64,000 nt of DNA from Microbacterium sp. SLBN-146 (GCF_006715145.1 NZ_VFMR01000001.1:930001-994000); one strand, 5' to 3'; numbered from the stretch's first letter, positions 6,939-19,311 are shown. Program-made: numbers and translations. Notes: generated by a model from the sequence alone, not told the origin.

Positions 6939-8375
6939 ATGTCAGCGCACGATCATCCGGATGTTCCCATCTGGGCAGCCGTGCTGGACGCCCTCCGCAC
7001 CGACGATCGCGTGACCCCGCAGCTCGAAGGGTTCCTCAACCTCGCTGTCCCGCAGGGGGTCATGGGCGGAACGCTCTACCTCGACGTTCCGAACGATCTC
7101 ACCGCTGCGCAGATCAACAAGCGGATGCGCACGCCGATCCTCGAGGCCATCGCGACTGCCTCCCCGGATGGCGAAGTCACGGGTCTGCGCGTCGTCGTCA
7201 ACCCCGAGCTGATCGACGCGCATCTGACTGCTCCCATCCCCGTCCAGGATGTGCACGCGCCGGCCGGGCCGAGCCTCAATCCCTCGATGATGAGGTCCCC
7301 GATCGAGGATTCCACCGAATCCTCTCCCGTCATTCAGCGCAGCGACACTCGCCTCAATCCCAAGTACACGTTCGACAACTTCGTCATCGGCCAATCGAAC
7401 AGGTTCGCCCATGCCGCAGCGGTCGCGGTCGCCGAAGCACCTGCCAAGGCGTACAACCCGCTCTTCGTCTACGGAGATTCCGGACTCGGGAAGACCCACC
7501 TGCTGCACGCCATCGGCGACTACGCCATCAGCCTCTACGCCGGAATCAAAGTCCGGTACGTCTCGAGCGAAGAGTTCACGAACGACTTCATCAACTCGAT
7601 CGCCAACAACCGCGGTTCTGCCTTCCAGGCGCGCTACCGCGACGTCGACATCCTCCTGATCGACGACATCCAGTTCCTGCAGGGTCGTGCCGAGACGCAA
7701 GAGGCGTTCTTCCACACCTTCAACACGCTGCACGACCACGACAAGCAGGTCGTCATCACGAGCGACGTGCCGCCCAAGCATCTGACGGGCTTCGAGGACC
7801 GCATGCGCAGCCGGTTCGAGTGGGGCCTCATCACCGACGTCCAGGCGCCCGACCTCGAGACGCGCATCGCGATCCTCCGAAAGAAGGCGCAGTCCGAGCG
7901 ACTTCACATCCCCGACGAGGTGCTCGAGTACATCGCGACCGTCGTCTCCTCGAATATCCGCGAACTCGAGGGCGCTCTCATCCGTGTGTCCGCGTTCGCG
8001 AGTTTGAACCGTTCGACACTCGACATGTCGCTCGCTCAGACCGTGCTGCGCGACATCGTCGATCAGGACGAGGCCAACGTCATCTCGCCGACCGACATCA
8101 TCACTGCGACCGCAGGCTACTTCAAGCTCACCGTCGACGATCTCTACGGTTCGAGCAGGTCGCAGTCCATCGCCACGGCTCGACAGATCGCGATGTATCT
8201 CTGCCGCGAGCGGACGAGTCTCTCACTGCCCAAGATCGGTCAGCTCTTCGGAAATCGCGACCACACGACCGTCATGTACGCGTACAAGAAGATCAGTGAG
8301 CTCATGAAAGAGCGTCGGTCGATCTACAACCAAGTCTCCGAGATCACGGCGCAACTGGGTCGCAACGGCCGCTGA
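6939..8375 (+). CDS. dnaA: Chromosomal replication initiator DnaA
   Basis: DnaA is the AAA+ protein that binds DnaA boxes and opens oriC. The start is set at ATG 6939 (MSAHDHPDVPIW) after a G-rich stretch, giving 478 residues; the upstream frame is non-coding. Domain I occupies about residues 1-90, followed by a linker rich in Pro and Ser. Walker A GDSGLGKT is at 179-186 and Walker B LLIDDIQ at 239-245. The C-terminal DNA-binding domain carries the DnaA signature (SLPKIGQLFGNRDHTTV). Confidence 0.97.
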   Translation: MSAHDHPDVPIWAAVLDALRTDDRVTPQLEGFLNLAVPQGVMGGTLYLDVPNDLTAAQINKRMRTPILEAIATASPDGEVTGLRVVVNPELIDAHLTAPIPVQDVHAPAGPSLNPSMMRSPIEDSTESSPVIQRSDTRLNPKYTFDNFVIGQSNRFAHAAAVAVAEAPAKAYNPLFVYGDSGLGKTHLLHAIGDYAISLYAGIKVRYVSSEEFTNDFINSIANNRGSAFQARYRDVDILLIDDIQFLQGRAETQEAFFHTFNTLHDHDKQVVITSDVPPKHLTGFEDRMRSRFEWGLITDVQAPDLETRIAILRKKAQSERLHIPDEVLEYIATVVSSNIRELEGALIRVSAFASLNRSTLDMSLAQTVLRDIVDQDEANVISPTDIITATAGYFKLTVDDLYGSSRSQSIATARQIAMYLCRERTSLSLPKIGQLFGNRDHTTVMYAYKKISELMKERRSIYNQVSEITAQLGRNGR

Positions 8376-8814
8376 ACCTTCCTCCGACCCGCAGATGCAG
8401 CCAGCGGGACATATGCCTCGGCGCGAGCTTGACAGAGCCGCCCCGGAGGCCTCATCATGCGCAGTCTCCACAGTGTGGATAACTTGTGGATAACTTGTCG
8501 TCGCTCTGCGCGGATTGTGAAGAGAAGCCGGATGCCTGTGGACGAGTCGGTGAACTCCGGATGGACCGCGTCGTCAACTCACGACGTCATCCGCAGCCGC
8601 TCCACAACTCACACGCGTGTAGTTCCCATGTCCGGTCAGGTATCCACCGACTTATCCACAGATTCCACAGGCGTTAACACCATGACAGAGAACTATTACT
8701 TTGAATCCCGATCCGATGACCTTCTCGTGGAGAACCGAATGACAGGTCGGATCTGGCGAGAATCGGCAGGGGCACTAGCATGAGTACTCCCAGCCCGATG
8801 TCAAGGGAGCATTC
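8376..8814. other. oriC: Origin of replication (oriC), dnaA-dnaN intergenic region
   Basis: This 439-bp gap lies between dnaA and dnaN, the usual actinobacterial oriC position. It has perfect DnaA boxes tgtggataa at 8474-8482 and 8485-8493 (11 bp apart, same orientation) and ttatccaca at 8652-8660 (opposite orientation). Weaker matches lie at 8536 (tgtggacga), 8600 (gctccacaa) and 8641 (tatccaccg). An A/T-richer stretch, gacagagaactattactttg, follows the last boxes at about 8683-8702 and could be the unwinding element (inference). The dnaN promoter must also lie here. Confidence 0.9.
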
Positions 8815-9966
8815 GTGAAGTTCCACGTCAATCGCGATGTGTTCAGCGAGGCCGTGTCGTTCGTCGTCAAGCTCCTCCCGCAGCGCAACCCGCAGCCGAT
8901 CCTGGCCGGTGTGCTCATCGAGGCGACGGACGCCGGCCTGTCGCTGTCAGCGTTCGACTACGAAGCCTCTGCTCGAACCACCATCGAGGCGACGGTCGAC
9001 GATCCCGGCACGATCCTCGTGCACGGACGCCTGCTCTCGGACATCGCGAGCCGCCTCCCCAACGCTCCCATCCAGATCGAGGTCGATGAAGATGGCGGCA
9101 TTCTGCTGTCATGCGGCTCGGCCCGATTCACGCTGTCGTCGATGCCGGTGCAGGAATACCCCGCGATTCCCGAAGTGACCGGCGACTCGGGCGTGGTTCC
9201 CGCCGAGGACTTCGCGACGGCGATCGCACAGGTCGCGTTCGCGGCATCCCGCGACGACGTCACGCCGGTCCTCACCGGTGTGCAGCTCGAGGTCACGGGA
9301 ACGAGCCTGAGCCTCGTTGCGACCGACCGTTATCGCGTGGCGCTCCGCGAGATCCCGTGGGATGGCGGATCGACGGCATCCGACGAGACCATGACGGCAC
9401 TCGTCCCGGCACGCACGCTGACCGAGGTCGGCAAGACGTTCGCCCACGGTGGCGACATCAAGGTCGCCTTCTCGGGAACCGGCGATCGCGAGATCATCGC
9501 CTTCACGGCGGGCAACAAGACGGTGACGTCGCTGCTGATCAAGGGCAACTTCCCGCCCGTGCGGCGACTTTTCCCCGAGGCCACCGAGCACCACGCTGTC
9601 GTGAACACGGCGGAGTTGGCCGAAGCGGTCCGTCGCGTCTCGCTCGTTCTCGACCGTTCGGCCCCCCTGCGATTCACGTTCACGACGGATGCCGTGTCGA
9701 TGGACGCGTCGGGCACCGAACAGGCGCGGGCTTCGGAGTCCGTCGATGCGCACCTCGTGGGCGAGGACGTCACTCTCGGCCTCAACCCGCAGTATCTGCT
9801 CGAGTCGCTCGGCGCCGTCCGCAGCGAGTTCGCTCGCATCACCTTCACGTCGAGCGAGAATGCGAACAAGCTCAGCCCGGTGCTCGTGACACCTCAGACG
9901 TCGGTCGACAAGGCCGGGTCCGATTCGTTCAAGTACCTTCTCCAGCCCAACCTTCTTCTGCGTTGA
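8815..9966 (+). CDS. dnaN: DNA polymerase III beta subunit (sliding clamp)
   Basis: DnaN is the ring clamp that tethers polymerase and repair proteins to DNA. The 383-residue protein starts with GTG (VKFHVNRDVF) after a ggga ribosome-binding stretch, and its length fits the family. Three repeated clamp folds are expected. Recognisable features include the ATDRYRVALRE segment near residue 165 and the C-terminal strand FKYLLQPNLLLR. It is followed 53 bp later by recF. NucS (41998-42693) in this window is a likely clamp client. Confidence 0.97.
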   Translation: MKFHVNRDVFSEAVSFVVKLLPQRNPQPILAGVLIEATDAGLSLSAFDYEASARTTIEATVDDPGTILVHGRLLSDIASRLPNAPIQIEVDEDGGILLSCGSARFTLSSMPVQEYPAIPEVTGDSGVVPAEDFATAIAQVAFAASRDDVTPVLTGVQLEVTGTSLSLVATDRYRVALREIPWDGGSTASDETMTALVPARTLTEVGKTFAHGGDIKVAFSGTGDREIIAFTAGNKTVTSLLIKGNFPPVRRLFPEATEHHAVVNTAELAEAVRRVSLVLDRSAPLRFTFTTDAVSMDASGTEQARASESVDAHLVGEDVTLGLNPQYLLESLGAVRSEFARITFTSSENANKLSPVLVTPQTSVDKAGSDSFKYLLQPNLLLR

Positions 9967-10019
9967 ACCGACTGCGGCTGTCATGAGCCGCTGTCGGTGC
10001 GTCCGATTAGGCTGACCCG

Positions 10020-11204
10020 GTGATCGTGGAGCACCTGAGCCTTGTCGACTTCCGCAACTATGCGGTTGCCGAGGTCGGGCTCACGGCTGGTCCGAACGTC
10101 TTCGTGGGTCGCAACGGACAGGGCAAGACGAATCTCGCGGAAGGCATCGCGTTCTTCGCGACGCTCGGATCACATCGCGTGTCGACCGATGCGCCGATGG
10201 TGAAGGACGGTGCGGATGCTGCGATCCTCCGCACCCGCCTGGCCCATGGCGATCGACGGGTGCTACTCGAAGCGCAGATCAACAGGCAGGGGTCCAACAA
10301 GGCTCGCGTGAACGGGTCGCCCGTCAAGCCCTCGGAACTGCCCCGTTTCGCACACGTCGTGCTCTTCGCCCCGGAAGATCTGCAGATCGTGCGCGGCGAC
10401 CCTTCTTCACGCCGTCGCTTCGTCGACCAGTTGCTGGGTCAGCGGGCTCCACGGCTCTCAGGAGTCATGGCCGACTACGACCGTGTGCTCAAGCAGCGCA
10501 ATGCGCTGCTCAAATCGGCGCGCGCACGGGGAGTGCGCGGCGACTCCCTCTCGACCCTCGACGTCTGGGATGAGAAGCTCGTCTTTCTGGGTTCCGAGTT
10601 GATCCGTGCCCGGCTCGCGCTCGCCGATGACCTGCGATCACCGCTCGCCGAGGCGTATACGGCGATCGCGGGAGCGGACCACAGCCCGGAGGTCGAATGG
10701 TCCCTGTCGATTCGCGGCGCAGACCCGGAAGAAGGCGTCGCCGGCGCGGCATCCGATGTCGTCTCCCCTTCGATCGACGAAGAATTCCGCGCAGCACTCG
10801 CCGACCGTCGGAACACGGAACTCGATCGCGGTCTCACGCTCGTCGGGCCGCATCGTGACGATCTCGTCCTGCGGGTCCGCGGCCTTCCGGTGAAGGGCTA
10901 CGCCTCGCACGGCGAATCGTGGTCGGTCGCGCTCTCGCTGAGGCTGGCTTCGGCTGAACTCCTCCGGTCCGAATCGATGCTGGGCGACCCCGTGCTGATC
11001 CTGGACGACGTCTTCGCCGAGCTCGATGTCGATCGTCGCGCACGCTTGGCCACTCTCTCATCGGGGTACGAGCAGGTCGTCGTGACCGCTGCCGTCGAGG
11101 CGGATGTGCCTGACGGACTCAGAGCGAGGATCGTGCGTGTCGAGTCGGGTCGCATTATCGACGCCGATGAGCCCGCGACCACCGGGGGTGTCGTCCATGA
11201 CTGA
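10020..11204 (+). CDS. recF: DNA replication/repair protein RecF
   Basis: RecF is an SMC-like ATPase that promotes RecA loading at gaps. It has 394 residues with a GTG start. Walker A is GRNGQGKTN near residue 34. The ABC signature region is around GYASHGESWSVALSLRLA, and Walker B is PVLILDDVFAELD near residues 324-336. Its 3' end overlaps dciA by 8 bp. Confidence 0.97.
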   Translation: MIVEHLSLVDFRNYAVAEVGLTAGPNVFVGRNGQGKTNLAEGIAFFATLGSHRVSTDAPMVKDGADAAILRTRLAHGDRRVLLEAQINRQGSNKARVNGSPVKPSELPRFAHVVLFAPEDLQIVRGDPSSRRRFVDQLLGQRAPRLSGVMADYDRVLKQRNALLKSARARGVRGDSLSTLDVWDEKLVFLGSELIRARLALADDLRSPLAEAYTAIAGADHSPEVEWSLSIRGADPEEGVAGAASDVVSPSIDEEFRAALADRRNTELDRGLTLVGPHRDDLVLRVRGLPVKGYASHGESWSVALSLRLASAELLRSESMLGDPVLILDDVFAELDVDRRARLATLSSGYEQVVVTAAVEADVPDGLRARIVRVESGRIIDADEPATTGGVVHD

Positions 11205-11694
11205 GGGGAGAGGGCCGGCCGACATTCCCGAGACCGTTGCGACGTACCTCCGTCTGCGCGGACTCGAGCCCTCCGCGCGCACGTTCCGACGCAAGCGCCG
11301 CCGGGCGGTCGACGATGAGAACGCCCCCTTCGCTCCCGGCCGAGACCCGCATGGCGTCGGCGATGTACTCGCCACACTGACGCGCGAAGCGGGGTGGGAC
11401 CCACAACTCGCCCGCGAAGACGTCGTGCGTGCGTGGGACGAAGTGGCCGGCGCCGACACCGCTCAGCACACACGTCCCGTCGCCTTCCAGGACGGGACAC
11501 TCACGGTCCAGGCCGACTCGACGGCGTGGGCCAAGCAGCTGCAACTCATGCGCGCGCACATCCTCTCCGAGATCGTCCGTCGCTACCCCGAAGCGGGCGT
11601 CAAGACCATCCGCTTCTTGGGACCGGACGTTCCCTCTTGGAAATGGGGCCCCAGAACGATTCCAGGCCGCGGTCCGCGCGATACCTACGGCTGA
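11197..11694 (+). CDS. DciA-like DUF721 protein
   Basis: This 165-residue protein of the DUF721/DciA family is found next to recF in actinobacteria. DciA is the ancestral replicative-helicase loader/operator. The C-terminal two thirds carry the family fold (WDEVAGADTAQHTRPVAFQD, then LTVQADSTAWAKQLQLM). The first 60 residues are basic and probably disordered. The ATG at 11197 lies within the end of recF, so the pair is coupled. The helicase-loading role is inferred from the family. Confidence 0.88.
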   Translation: MTEGRGPADIPETVATYLRLRGLEPSARTFRRKRRRAVDDENAPFAPGRDPHGVGDVLATLTREAGWDPQLAREDVVRAWDEVAGADTAQHTRPVAFQDGTLTVQADSTAWAKQLQLMRAHILSEIVRRYPEAGVKTIRFLGPDVPSWKWGPRTIPGRGPRDTYG

Positions 11695-13863
<2,169 letters not shown>

Positions 13864-13906
13864 CTCCGGCCTTCGCCGCACGTCGACTACGCAGAACTGA
13901 GAGAAC

Positions 13907-16507
13907 ATGGCTGACGAAGAACGCCCCGAGCCGGTCCCGCACAACCACGGTCATATCGACCAGGTCGACCTCCAGTCCGAGATGCAGCGGAGCTATCTCG
14001 ACTACGCGATGAGTGTCATCGTCGGCCGTGCGCTCCCCGACGTTCGTGATGGATTGAAGCCCGTCCACCGTCGTGTCATCTACGGCATGTACGACGGCGG
14101 GTTCCGCCCCGACAAGTCGTTCTCGAAGTGCGCTCGCGTCGTCGGCGAGGTCATGGGTCAGTACCACCCGCACGGAGACTCGCCGATCTACGACGCTCTC
14201 GTGCGTCTCGTTCAGCCGTGGTCGCTGCGCTATCCGCTGGCGCTCGGCCAGGGCAACTTCGGTTCGCCGGGAAACCAGGGCGCGGCCGCACCCCGCTACA
14301 CCGAGACCAAGATGGCTCCCCTCGCGCTCGAGATGGTGCGCGACATCGAAGAGGAGACCGTCAACTTCCAGGACAACTACGACGGGCAGACCCAGGAGCC
14401 GACGGTCCTCCCCGCTCGTTTCCCCAACCTCCTCGTCAACGGATCGGTCGGTATCGCGGTCGGTATGGCGACCAACATCCCGCCCCACAACCTCCGCGAG
14501 GTGGCTGCCGGTGCTCTGTGGGCTCTGGAGAACCCGGATGCCACGAAGGAGGAGCTGCTCGACGCGCTCCTCGAGCGGATCCCGGGGCCCGACTTCCCCA
14601 CCGCCGCGCAGATCCTCGGCACGAAGGGGATCAAGGAGGCCTATCGCACGGGCCGCGGCTCCATCACGATGCGGGCCGTCGTCAACATCGAGGAGATCCA
14701 GGGCCGCACGTGCCTCGTGATCACCGAACTGCCGTACCAGGTCAACCCCGACAACGTCGCGGTCAAGATCAGCGACCTCGCACGCGAGGGCAAGATCACC
14801 GGCATCGCGGACATCCGCGACGAGACGTCGGACCGGACGGGTCAGCGCCTTGTCATCGTGCTCAAGCGCGACGCCGTTGCGAAGGTCGTCCTCAACAACC
14901 TGTACAAGCACACGCAGCTGCAGGACAACTTCGGCGCGAACATGCTCGCGATCGTCGACGGCGTCCCGCGGACACTCCCCCTCGACGGATTCATCTCGCA
15001 CTGGATCGATCACCAGATCGAGGTCATCGTCCGCCGGACGACGTATCGCCTGCGCGAGGCCGAGAAGCGCATGCACATTCTGCGCGGCTACCTCAAGGCG
15101 CTCGACGCGCTCGACGAGGTCATCGCGCTCATCCGTCGCTCTCCGACGGTCGACGAAGCGCGCGAAGGGCTCAAGTCGCTCCTCGACGTCGACGATCGTC
15201 AGGCGACCGCGATCCTCGACATGCAGCTGCGCCGGCTCGCGGCCCTCGAGCGGCAGAAGCTGCTCGACGAAGCGACCGAGCTCGAGGCTCGTATCGAGGA
15301 CTTCAAAGACATCCTGGCCAAGCCGGGTCGTCAGCGCACGATCATCCACGAAGAGCTGACGGGGATCGTCGACCGGTTCGGCGACGATCGCCGCACCCAG
15401 ATCCTCCCGGGCTACGACGGTGACATGTCGGTCGAAGACCTCATCCCCGAAGAGGAGATGGTCGTCACCGTCACGCGCGACGGCTACGTCAAGCGGACGC
15501 GCAGCGACCACTATCGTTCGCAGCATCGCGGAGGCAAGGGCGTGCGAGGGGCGCAACTGCGCGCCGACGACGTCGTCGAGCACTTCTTCGTCACGACGAC
15601 GCACCACTGGCTGCTGTTCTTCACGACGAAGGGCCGCGTCTACCGGGCGAAGACGTACGAGATCGCCGAGGCCGGGCGCGACGCGAAGGGTCAGCACGTC
15701 GCGAACCTGCTCGCGCTTCAGCCCGACGAGGAGATCGCGCAGATCCTCGACATCCGCGACTACAGCGTCGCCACCTACCTCGTGCTCGCCACGCGCGCGG
15801 GTCTCGTCAAGAAGACGCGCCTGGAGGAGTACGACACCAACCGTCAGGGCGGGATCATCGCGATCAAGCTCCGGTCGGACGACGCCGAGTCCGACGATGA
15901 CGACGCGGATGTCGCGGGCTCGGACGAGCTCGTGAGTGCGCTGCTCGTCGACGAGGGCGATGACATCCTCCTCATCAGCCGGCGAGGGATGTCGCTGCGC
16001 TTCTCTGCGACCGACGGAGCACTCCGCCCGATGGGCCGGTCGACCTCGGGTGTCAAGGGAATGTCCTTCCGAGAGGGAGACAGCCTGCTCTCGGCATCCG
16101 TCGCTCGAGACGACGCGTTCGTGTTCATCGTGACCGAGGGCGGCTACGCGAAGCGCACGGCTGTCGACCAGTATCGCGTGCAGAGTCGTGGCGGTCTGGG
16201 CATCAAGGTGGCCAAGCTCAACGAGGATCGAGGGGTTCTCGCGGGCGGTCTGATCGTGTCGGACGACGACGAGGTCTTGGTGGTTCTTGCCAGCGGCAAG
16301 GTGGTACGCTCTGCCGTGGCCGAGGTCCCAGCCAAGGGTCGCGACACCATGGGTGTCGTTTTCGCCCGCCCCGACGACGACGATCGCATCCTTGCGATCG
16401 CTCGGAACGGTGAGCGTGGGATCACCGAGGCGGTTGACGCAGAATCGGCCACAGAGCCCGCCGACGGGCCCTCCCCCGAGACCCCCGAAGAGAGTGTTGA
16501 CGCATGA
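13907..16507 (+). CDS. gyrA: DNA gyrase subunit A
   Basis: GyrA is the DNA-cleaving subunit of gyrase. The 866-residue protein has the active-site tyrosine in [11 protein letters not shown] and the GyrA box QHRGGKG, which marks it as gyrase and not topoisomerase IV. The quinolone-determining region reads [15 protein letters not shown], with the Ser and Asp that correspond to the sensitive form in other species. An acidic tail (residues about 835-866) follows the beta-pinwheel domain. It lies 43 bp after gyrB. Confidence 0.98.
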   Translation: MADEERPEPVPHNHGHIDQVDLQSEMQRSYLDYAMSVIVGRALPDVRDGLKPVHRRVIYGMYDGGFRPDKSFSKCARVVGEVMGQYHPHGDSPIYDALVRLVQPWSLRYPLALGQGNFGSPGNQGAAAPRYTETKMAPLALEMVRDIEEETVNFQDNYDGQTQEPTVLPARFPNLLVNGSVGIAVGMATNIPPHNLREVAAGALWALENPDATKEELLDALLERIPGPDFPTAAQILGTKGIKEAYRTGRGSITMRAVVNIEEIQGRTCLVITELPYQVNPDNVAVKISDLAREGKITGIADIRDETSDRTGQRLVIVLKRDAVAKVVLNNLYKHTQLQDNFGANMLAIVDGVPRTLPLDGFISHWIDHQIEVIVRRTTYRLREAEKRMHILRGYLKALDALDEVIALIRRSPTVDEAREGLKSLLDVDDRQATAILDMQLRRLAALERQKLLDEATELEARIEDFKDILAKPGRQRTIIHEELTGIVDRFGDDRRTQILPGYDGDMSVEDLIPEEEMVVTVTRDGYVKRTRSDHYRSQHRGGKGVRGAQLRADDVVEHFFVTTTHHWLLFFTTKGRVYRAKTYEIAEAGRDAKGQHVANLLALQPDEEIAQILDIRDYSVATYLVLATRAGLVKKTRLEEYDTNRQGGIIAIKLRSDDAESDDDDADVAGSDELVSALLVDEGDDILLISRRGMSLRFSATDGALRPMGRSTSGVKGMSFREGDSLLSASVARDDAFVFIVTEGGYAKRTAVDQYRVQSRGGLGIKVAKLNEDRGVLAGGLIVSDDDEVLVVLASGKVVRSAVAEVPAKGRDTMGVVFARPDDDDRILAIARNGERGITEAVDAESATEPADGPSPETPEESVDA

Positions 16508-16908
16508 GTACGGTAGCCGACAAGCTCGCCCGGAAGTCCACGCAACGTTCGAGCGCGAAGCAGGTCCGCCTGCGGCTCGTCTACATCGACTTCTGGTCCG
16601 CTGTGAAGCTGTCCTTCCTCGCGGCCATCGCCGTCGCGGTCGTGACGGTCGTGTCGTTCGTGCTGATCTTCTTCATCGTCGACCTGACGGGTCTCATCGA
16701 CCGCGCGGACGAGTTCTTCGCGGGCTTCTCGGACGGCAGCTTCCTGCTGTCGCAGTTCGTGAGCCTGCCGCAGGTGCTCGCCTTCTCGGCAATCGTCGCG
16801 ATCCTCAATCTCGTGGTCGTGACGGTGCTCGGTGCGGTCATGGCGGGGATCTACAACCTCGCGGTGAAGGTGACGGGCGGACTGCTCGTCGGCTTCACAT
16901 CCAACTAG
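16504..16908 (+). CDS. DUF3566 membrane protein downstream of gyrA
   Basis: This 134-residue protein has a basic N-terminus and two predicted membrane helices (about residues 36-60 and 90-125). It matches the DUF3566 family that follows gyrA in actinobacteria ([19 protein letters not shown]). Its ATG overlaps the gyrA stop by four bases. The function is not known. Confidence 0.85.
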   Translation: MSTVADKLARKSTQRSSAKQVRLRLVYIDFWSAVKLSFLAAIAVAVVTVVSFVLIFFIVDLTGLIDRADEFFAGFSDGSFLLSQFVSLPQVLAFSAIVAILNLVVVTVLGAVMAGIYNLAVKVTGGLLVGFTSN

Positions 16909-16993
16909 CTCCGAGGCGCCCGACCCGATTCGTGAAAACGGCCGGGAGTCGGGTAAAGTCTTGGAGGTTGACGGCGCACAGCAGCGTCGAAAC

Positions 16994-17067
16994 GGGGCTA
17001 TAGCTCAGGCGGTTAGAGCGCTTCACTGATAATGAAGAGGTCCCAGGTTCAAGTCCTGGTAGCCCCA
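16994..17067 (+). tRNA. tRNA-Ile (anticodon GAT)
   Basis: The 74-nt sequence folds as a full cloverleaf: acceptor GGGGCTA pairs with TAGCCCC, the anticodon stem is CTTCA/TGAAG with loop CTGATAA, and the T arm is CCAGG-TTCAAGT-CCTGG. The 3' CCA is only partly encoded (CCCCAC follows). Confidence 0.97.
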
Positions 17068-17078
17068 CTCCCGTTTCC

Positions 17079-17151
17079 GGGGCCTTAGCTCAGTTGGTAG
17101 AGCGCCTGCTTTGCAAGCAGGATGTCAGGAGTTCGAATCTCCTAGGCTCCA
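17079..17151 (+). tRNA. tRNA-Ala (anticodon TGC)
   Basis: The 73-nt cloverleaf has acceptor GGGGCCT/AGGCTCC with the G3-U70 wobble that identifies alanine tRNAs. The anticodon loop is TTTGCAA. It lies 11 bp after tRNA-Ile, so the two are probably one transcript. This Ile-Ala pair near gyrA is common in actinobacteria; no rRNA operon is attached. Confidence 0.97.
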
Positions 17152-17188
17152 CATCATTTCGTGAAGATCTTGAAAGCCGACTCGGTGA

Positions 17189-17833
17189 TCAGAACGGCAG
17201 ATTCTGCGCGCCTGGCGGGGCGATGAGGATGCCGGTGATCTTGCCCGTTCCGTTGTACGCGATGCGCCCGATCCACTCACCGGCTTCATGGCGGAGGGTC
17301 GTCTGAACGATCGCGCCCGTGCTCAGGTGTCGATTCAGGAACTTGCTGACAGTCGTCGTTCCGTCTGGCGTCTGAACCGTCGCGTCGGTACAGGCCTCGA
17401 GAGTGCCCGAGTCCTCGACGACGTTGCTCCACACCCGCATGAGCGTCCGCTTGCTCAGCGCACGGGCGCAGGTATAGGTCATGTGCGTCCGCACGGCGTC
17501 GTAGTCGCCGGCATCCAGACTCTGAAAGACCGTACTCGTGCGATCGACCAGATCGATCACCTGCTGCGACATAAGCTCCCCTTCATTCTGATGACCGAAC
17601 CGCTTGAACGCGGCCTGGCGACTGACGCCGAGTGCATCGCCGATCGATTGCCAAGACACCCCGCGGGCATGCGCTCCCCGTACCAGTTCGTGCAGACGCT
17701 CCCGGGAACGTCGAGCCAACTCGTCAGCATCCCGAATCGACGTGATGTCGTCGGATGCTGCCGCGGAATCCAGCTCGATCCTTGCGGCGAGATCGGCCAG
17801 CGTGAGTTTCCTCCGGGAAGCCGAATCGTCCAT
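17189..17833 (-). CDS. Helix-turn-helix protein with a C-terminal DUF3887-like fold
   Basis: The 214-residue protein has a DNA-binding helix-turn-helix at about residues 55-80 (GVSWQSIGDALGVSRQAAFK), of the kind found in small regulators that test whether the helix fits a phage or Mor-like type. The second half (about 95-205) resembles DUF3887/NTF2-like domains (VIDLVDRTSTVFQSLDAGDY) and may bind a ligand. No pathway is visible. It is convergent with the tRNA pair and divergent from the Nudix gene. Confidence 0.7.
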   Translation of the reverse strand: MDDSASRRKLTLADLAARIELDSAAASDDITSIRDADELARRSRERLHELVRGAHARGVSWQSIGDALGVSRQAAFKRFGHQNEGELMSQQVIDLVDRTSTVFQSLDAGDYDAVRTHMTYTCARALSKRTLMRVWSNVVEDSGTLEACTDATVQTPDGTTTVSKFLNRHLSTGAIVQTTLRHEAGEWIGRIAYNGTGKITGILIAPPGAQNLPF

Positions 17834-17948
17834 GGCTCGAGACTAGAAGGCCGATGTGTGAGTGTCAACCACAGGATGACATTCACATTTCCGGTCTGGT
17901 CCCTTCCGTCGCATCCAGACGATCGTCTATCCCCGGTTAGGGTGGAGC

Positions 17949-18371
17949 ATGGACATGAGGGTCGCCGCGTACGCGATCATCGTCGATGACGACGAGAGAC
18001 TGCTGCTGGCACGGTGGATCGAGGGGCGACGCGCCGCATGGACGCTTCCTGGCGGGGGGCTCGAGGCCGGCGAAGACCCGGAGGTCGCCGTCCGTCGCGA
18101 GGTTCGTGAGGAGACCGGGTACAAGGTCGTCGTCGAGGAGCTGCTCGGCATCCACTCGCGCGTCATTCCGGGGTCGGCCAGGATCACGGCATCCGTCGAA
18201 CCCCTGCACACCCTCAGGATCGTCTACCGTGCTCGCGTGTCGGGCGGAAGCCTGCGGAACGAGCGGAACGGATCGACCGACAGGGCCGACTGGTTCACGC
18301 GTGACGCGGTGCGCGAGTTGCAGCGCGTCAAACTCGTCGACATCGGTCTCGAAATGGCCGGCATCGCCTGA
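17949..18371 (+). CDS. NUDIX hydrolase
   Basis: The 140-residue protein holds a complete Nudix box with spacing G-x5-E-x7-REVREETGY, near residues 37-58. Such enzymes cleave nucleoside-diphosphate-linked substrates; the substrate here cannot be told. An alternative start at the second Met (residue 3) is possible. It is divergent from the HTH gene with a 115-bp gap. Confidence 0.9.
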   Translation: MDMRVAAYAIIVDDDERLLLARWIEGRRAAWTLPGGGLEAGEDPEVAVRREVREETGYKVVVEELLGIHSRVIPGSARITASVEPLHTLRIVYRARVSGGSLRNERNGSTDRADWFTRDAVRELQRVKLVDIGLEMAGIA

Positions 18372-18449
18372 TCGACCCACCCCGAGCCGGGGTCCGCCGA
18401 TTGGGGCGCGCGTTGTCGCCTCGGGGCGCGGATTGTGCGCCCCGCGCAT

Positions 18450-18781
18450 CAGATTGCGCCCCGACCCGTGGCATCCGTCGGGACCGTTCGAATGAGCACC
18501 GGATCGCGAGTGGGGCGCGGCTTGAGTCGGTGGGGCGTGCTCCGCGCTGTCGGGGCGTGGATTAAGCGCCCCGAGCGACGGATCGCGCCCCGTGCCGCAC
18601 GGCGAGAGGTGCCCGAGGGTCAGATCGCGCCCCGACCCGTGGCATCCGTCTCGGGACGGTTCGAAGGAGCACCGGATCGCGAGTGGGGCGCGGTTTGAGC
18701 GGGTGGGGCGTGTTGCGCGCTGTCGGGGCGTGGGTTACGCGCCCCGAGCGACGGATCGCGCCCCGTGCCGCACGGCGAGAG
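18450..18781. repeat. Two tandem copies of a 171-bp GC-rich repeat
   Basis: The copies start at 18450 and 18621. Both contain gcgccccgacccgtggcatc, then caccggatcgcgagtggggc and gcgccccgagcgacggatcg, ending at ggcgagag. Many short ggggcg/cgcccc arms alternate, so the transcript could fold strongly. The 18372-18837 gap shows no convincing gene; an open frame there is only a product of GC bias. Confidence 0.85.
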
Positions 18782-18837
18782 CTCCCGGGCGACGGATCGC
18801 GCCCCGCGCCGCATGGCGCCGGGGCGCGGCGCCTGAG

Positions 18838-19311
18838 TTAGCTGGCGTCCTGCGAGATGTCGGCGACCGTCGCGCCGAAGGCGGCGATGAGGGCGTCGGC
18901 GTCGACGAAGAGACTGTAGCCGTGCGCGCCGGCACCCATGGCGATGCGCTGCCCCACGATGCGCTCGTCGGCGTAGACGGGCCACCCGCCATCGGCGCCG
19001 ATCGGCACGATGGTGCCCCGCTCGTAGCCGGTTGCGGCCAGCGCGCGCTCCGCATCGGGGAACTGAAGCTTGTTCACGCCCACGACGGCGCGCAACTTCG
19101 CCCACGAGATCGCGCGGTCCCCGGGCACGAGAGCGAACAAGTATGTGTCGTCGCTGCGCTTGACGACGAGCGTCTTGACGATGTCCGCCGGCTGCAGGCC
19201 GAGGAGCGCGGCTGCTTCGGCGAGACTGTTCGCCGCCGGGCGCTCTTTCAGCTCGATCTCGAGCCCGAGCGCCGCGGCGGCGTTCCTTACGCGTGAAAGG
19301 GGATCAGGCAT
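18838..19311 (-). CDS. YbaK/EbsC-type aminoacyl-tRNA deacylase domain protein
   Basis: The 157-residue protein starts MPDPLSRVRN at the ATG 19311. It matches the YbaK/ProX editing-domain family, with the conserved lysine in DIVKTLVVK (near residue 46) and a GQRIAMGAG motif near 120-128. Family members hydrolyse mischarged tRNAs. The start lies inside the end of the upstream gene (8-bp overlap). Confidence 0.88.
   Translation of the reverse strand: MPDPLSRVRNAAAALGLEIELKERPAANSLAEAAALLGLQPADIVKTLVVKRSDDTYLFALVPGDRAISWAKLRAVVGVNKLQFPDAERALAATGYERGTIVPIGADGGWPVYADERIVGQRIAMGAGAHGYSLFVDADALIAAFGATVADISQDAS

Noticed and set aside
16994..17151. Start of an rRNA operon
   Set aside because: The Ile-Ala tRNA pair often sits in rRNA spacers, but no 16S or 23S sequence flanks it here.
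18592..19296. 234-codon frame across the tandem repeat and YbaK gene
   Set aside because: It follows the repeat in one frame and is antisense to the YbaK-like gene; composition is that of non-coding GC-rich DNA.
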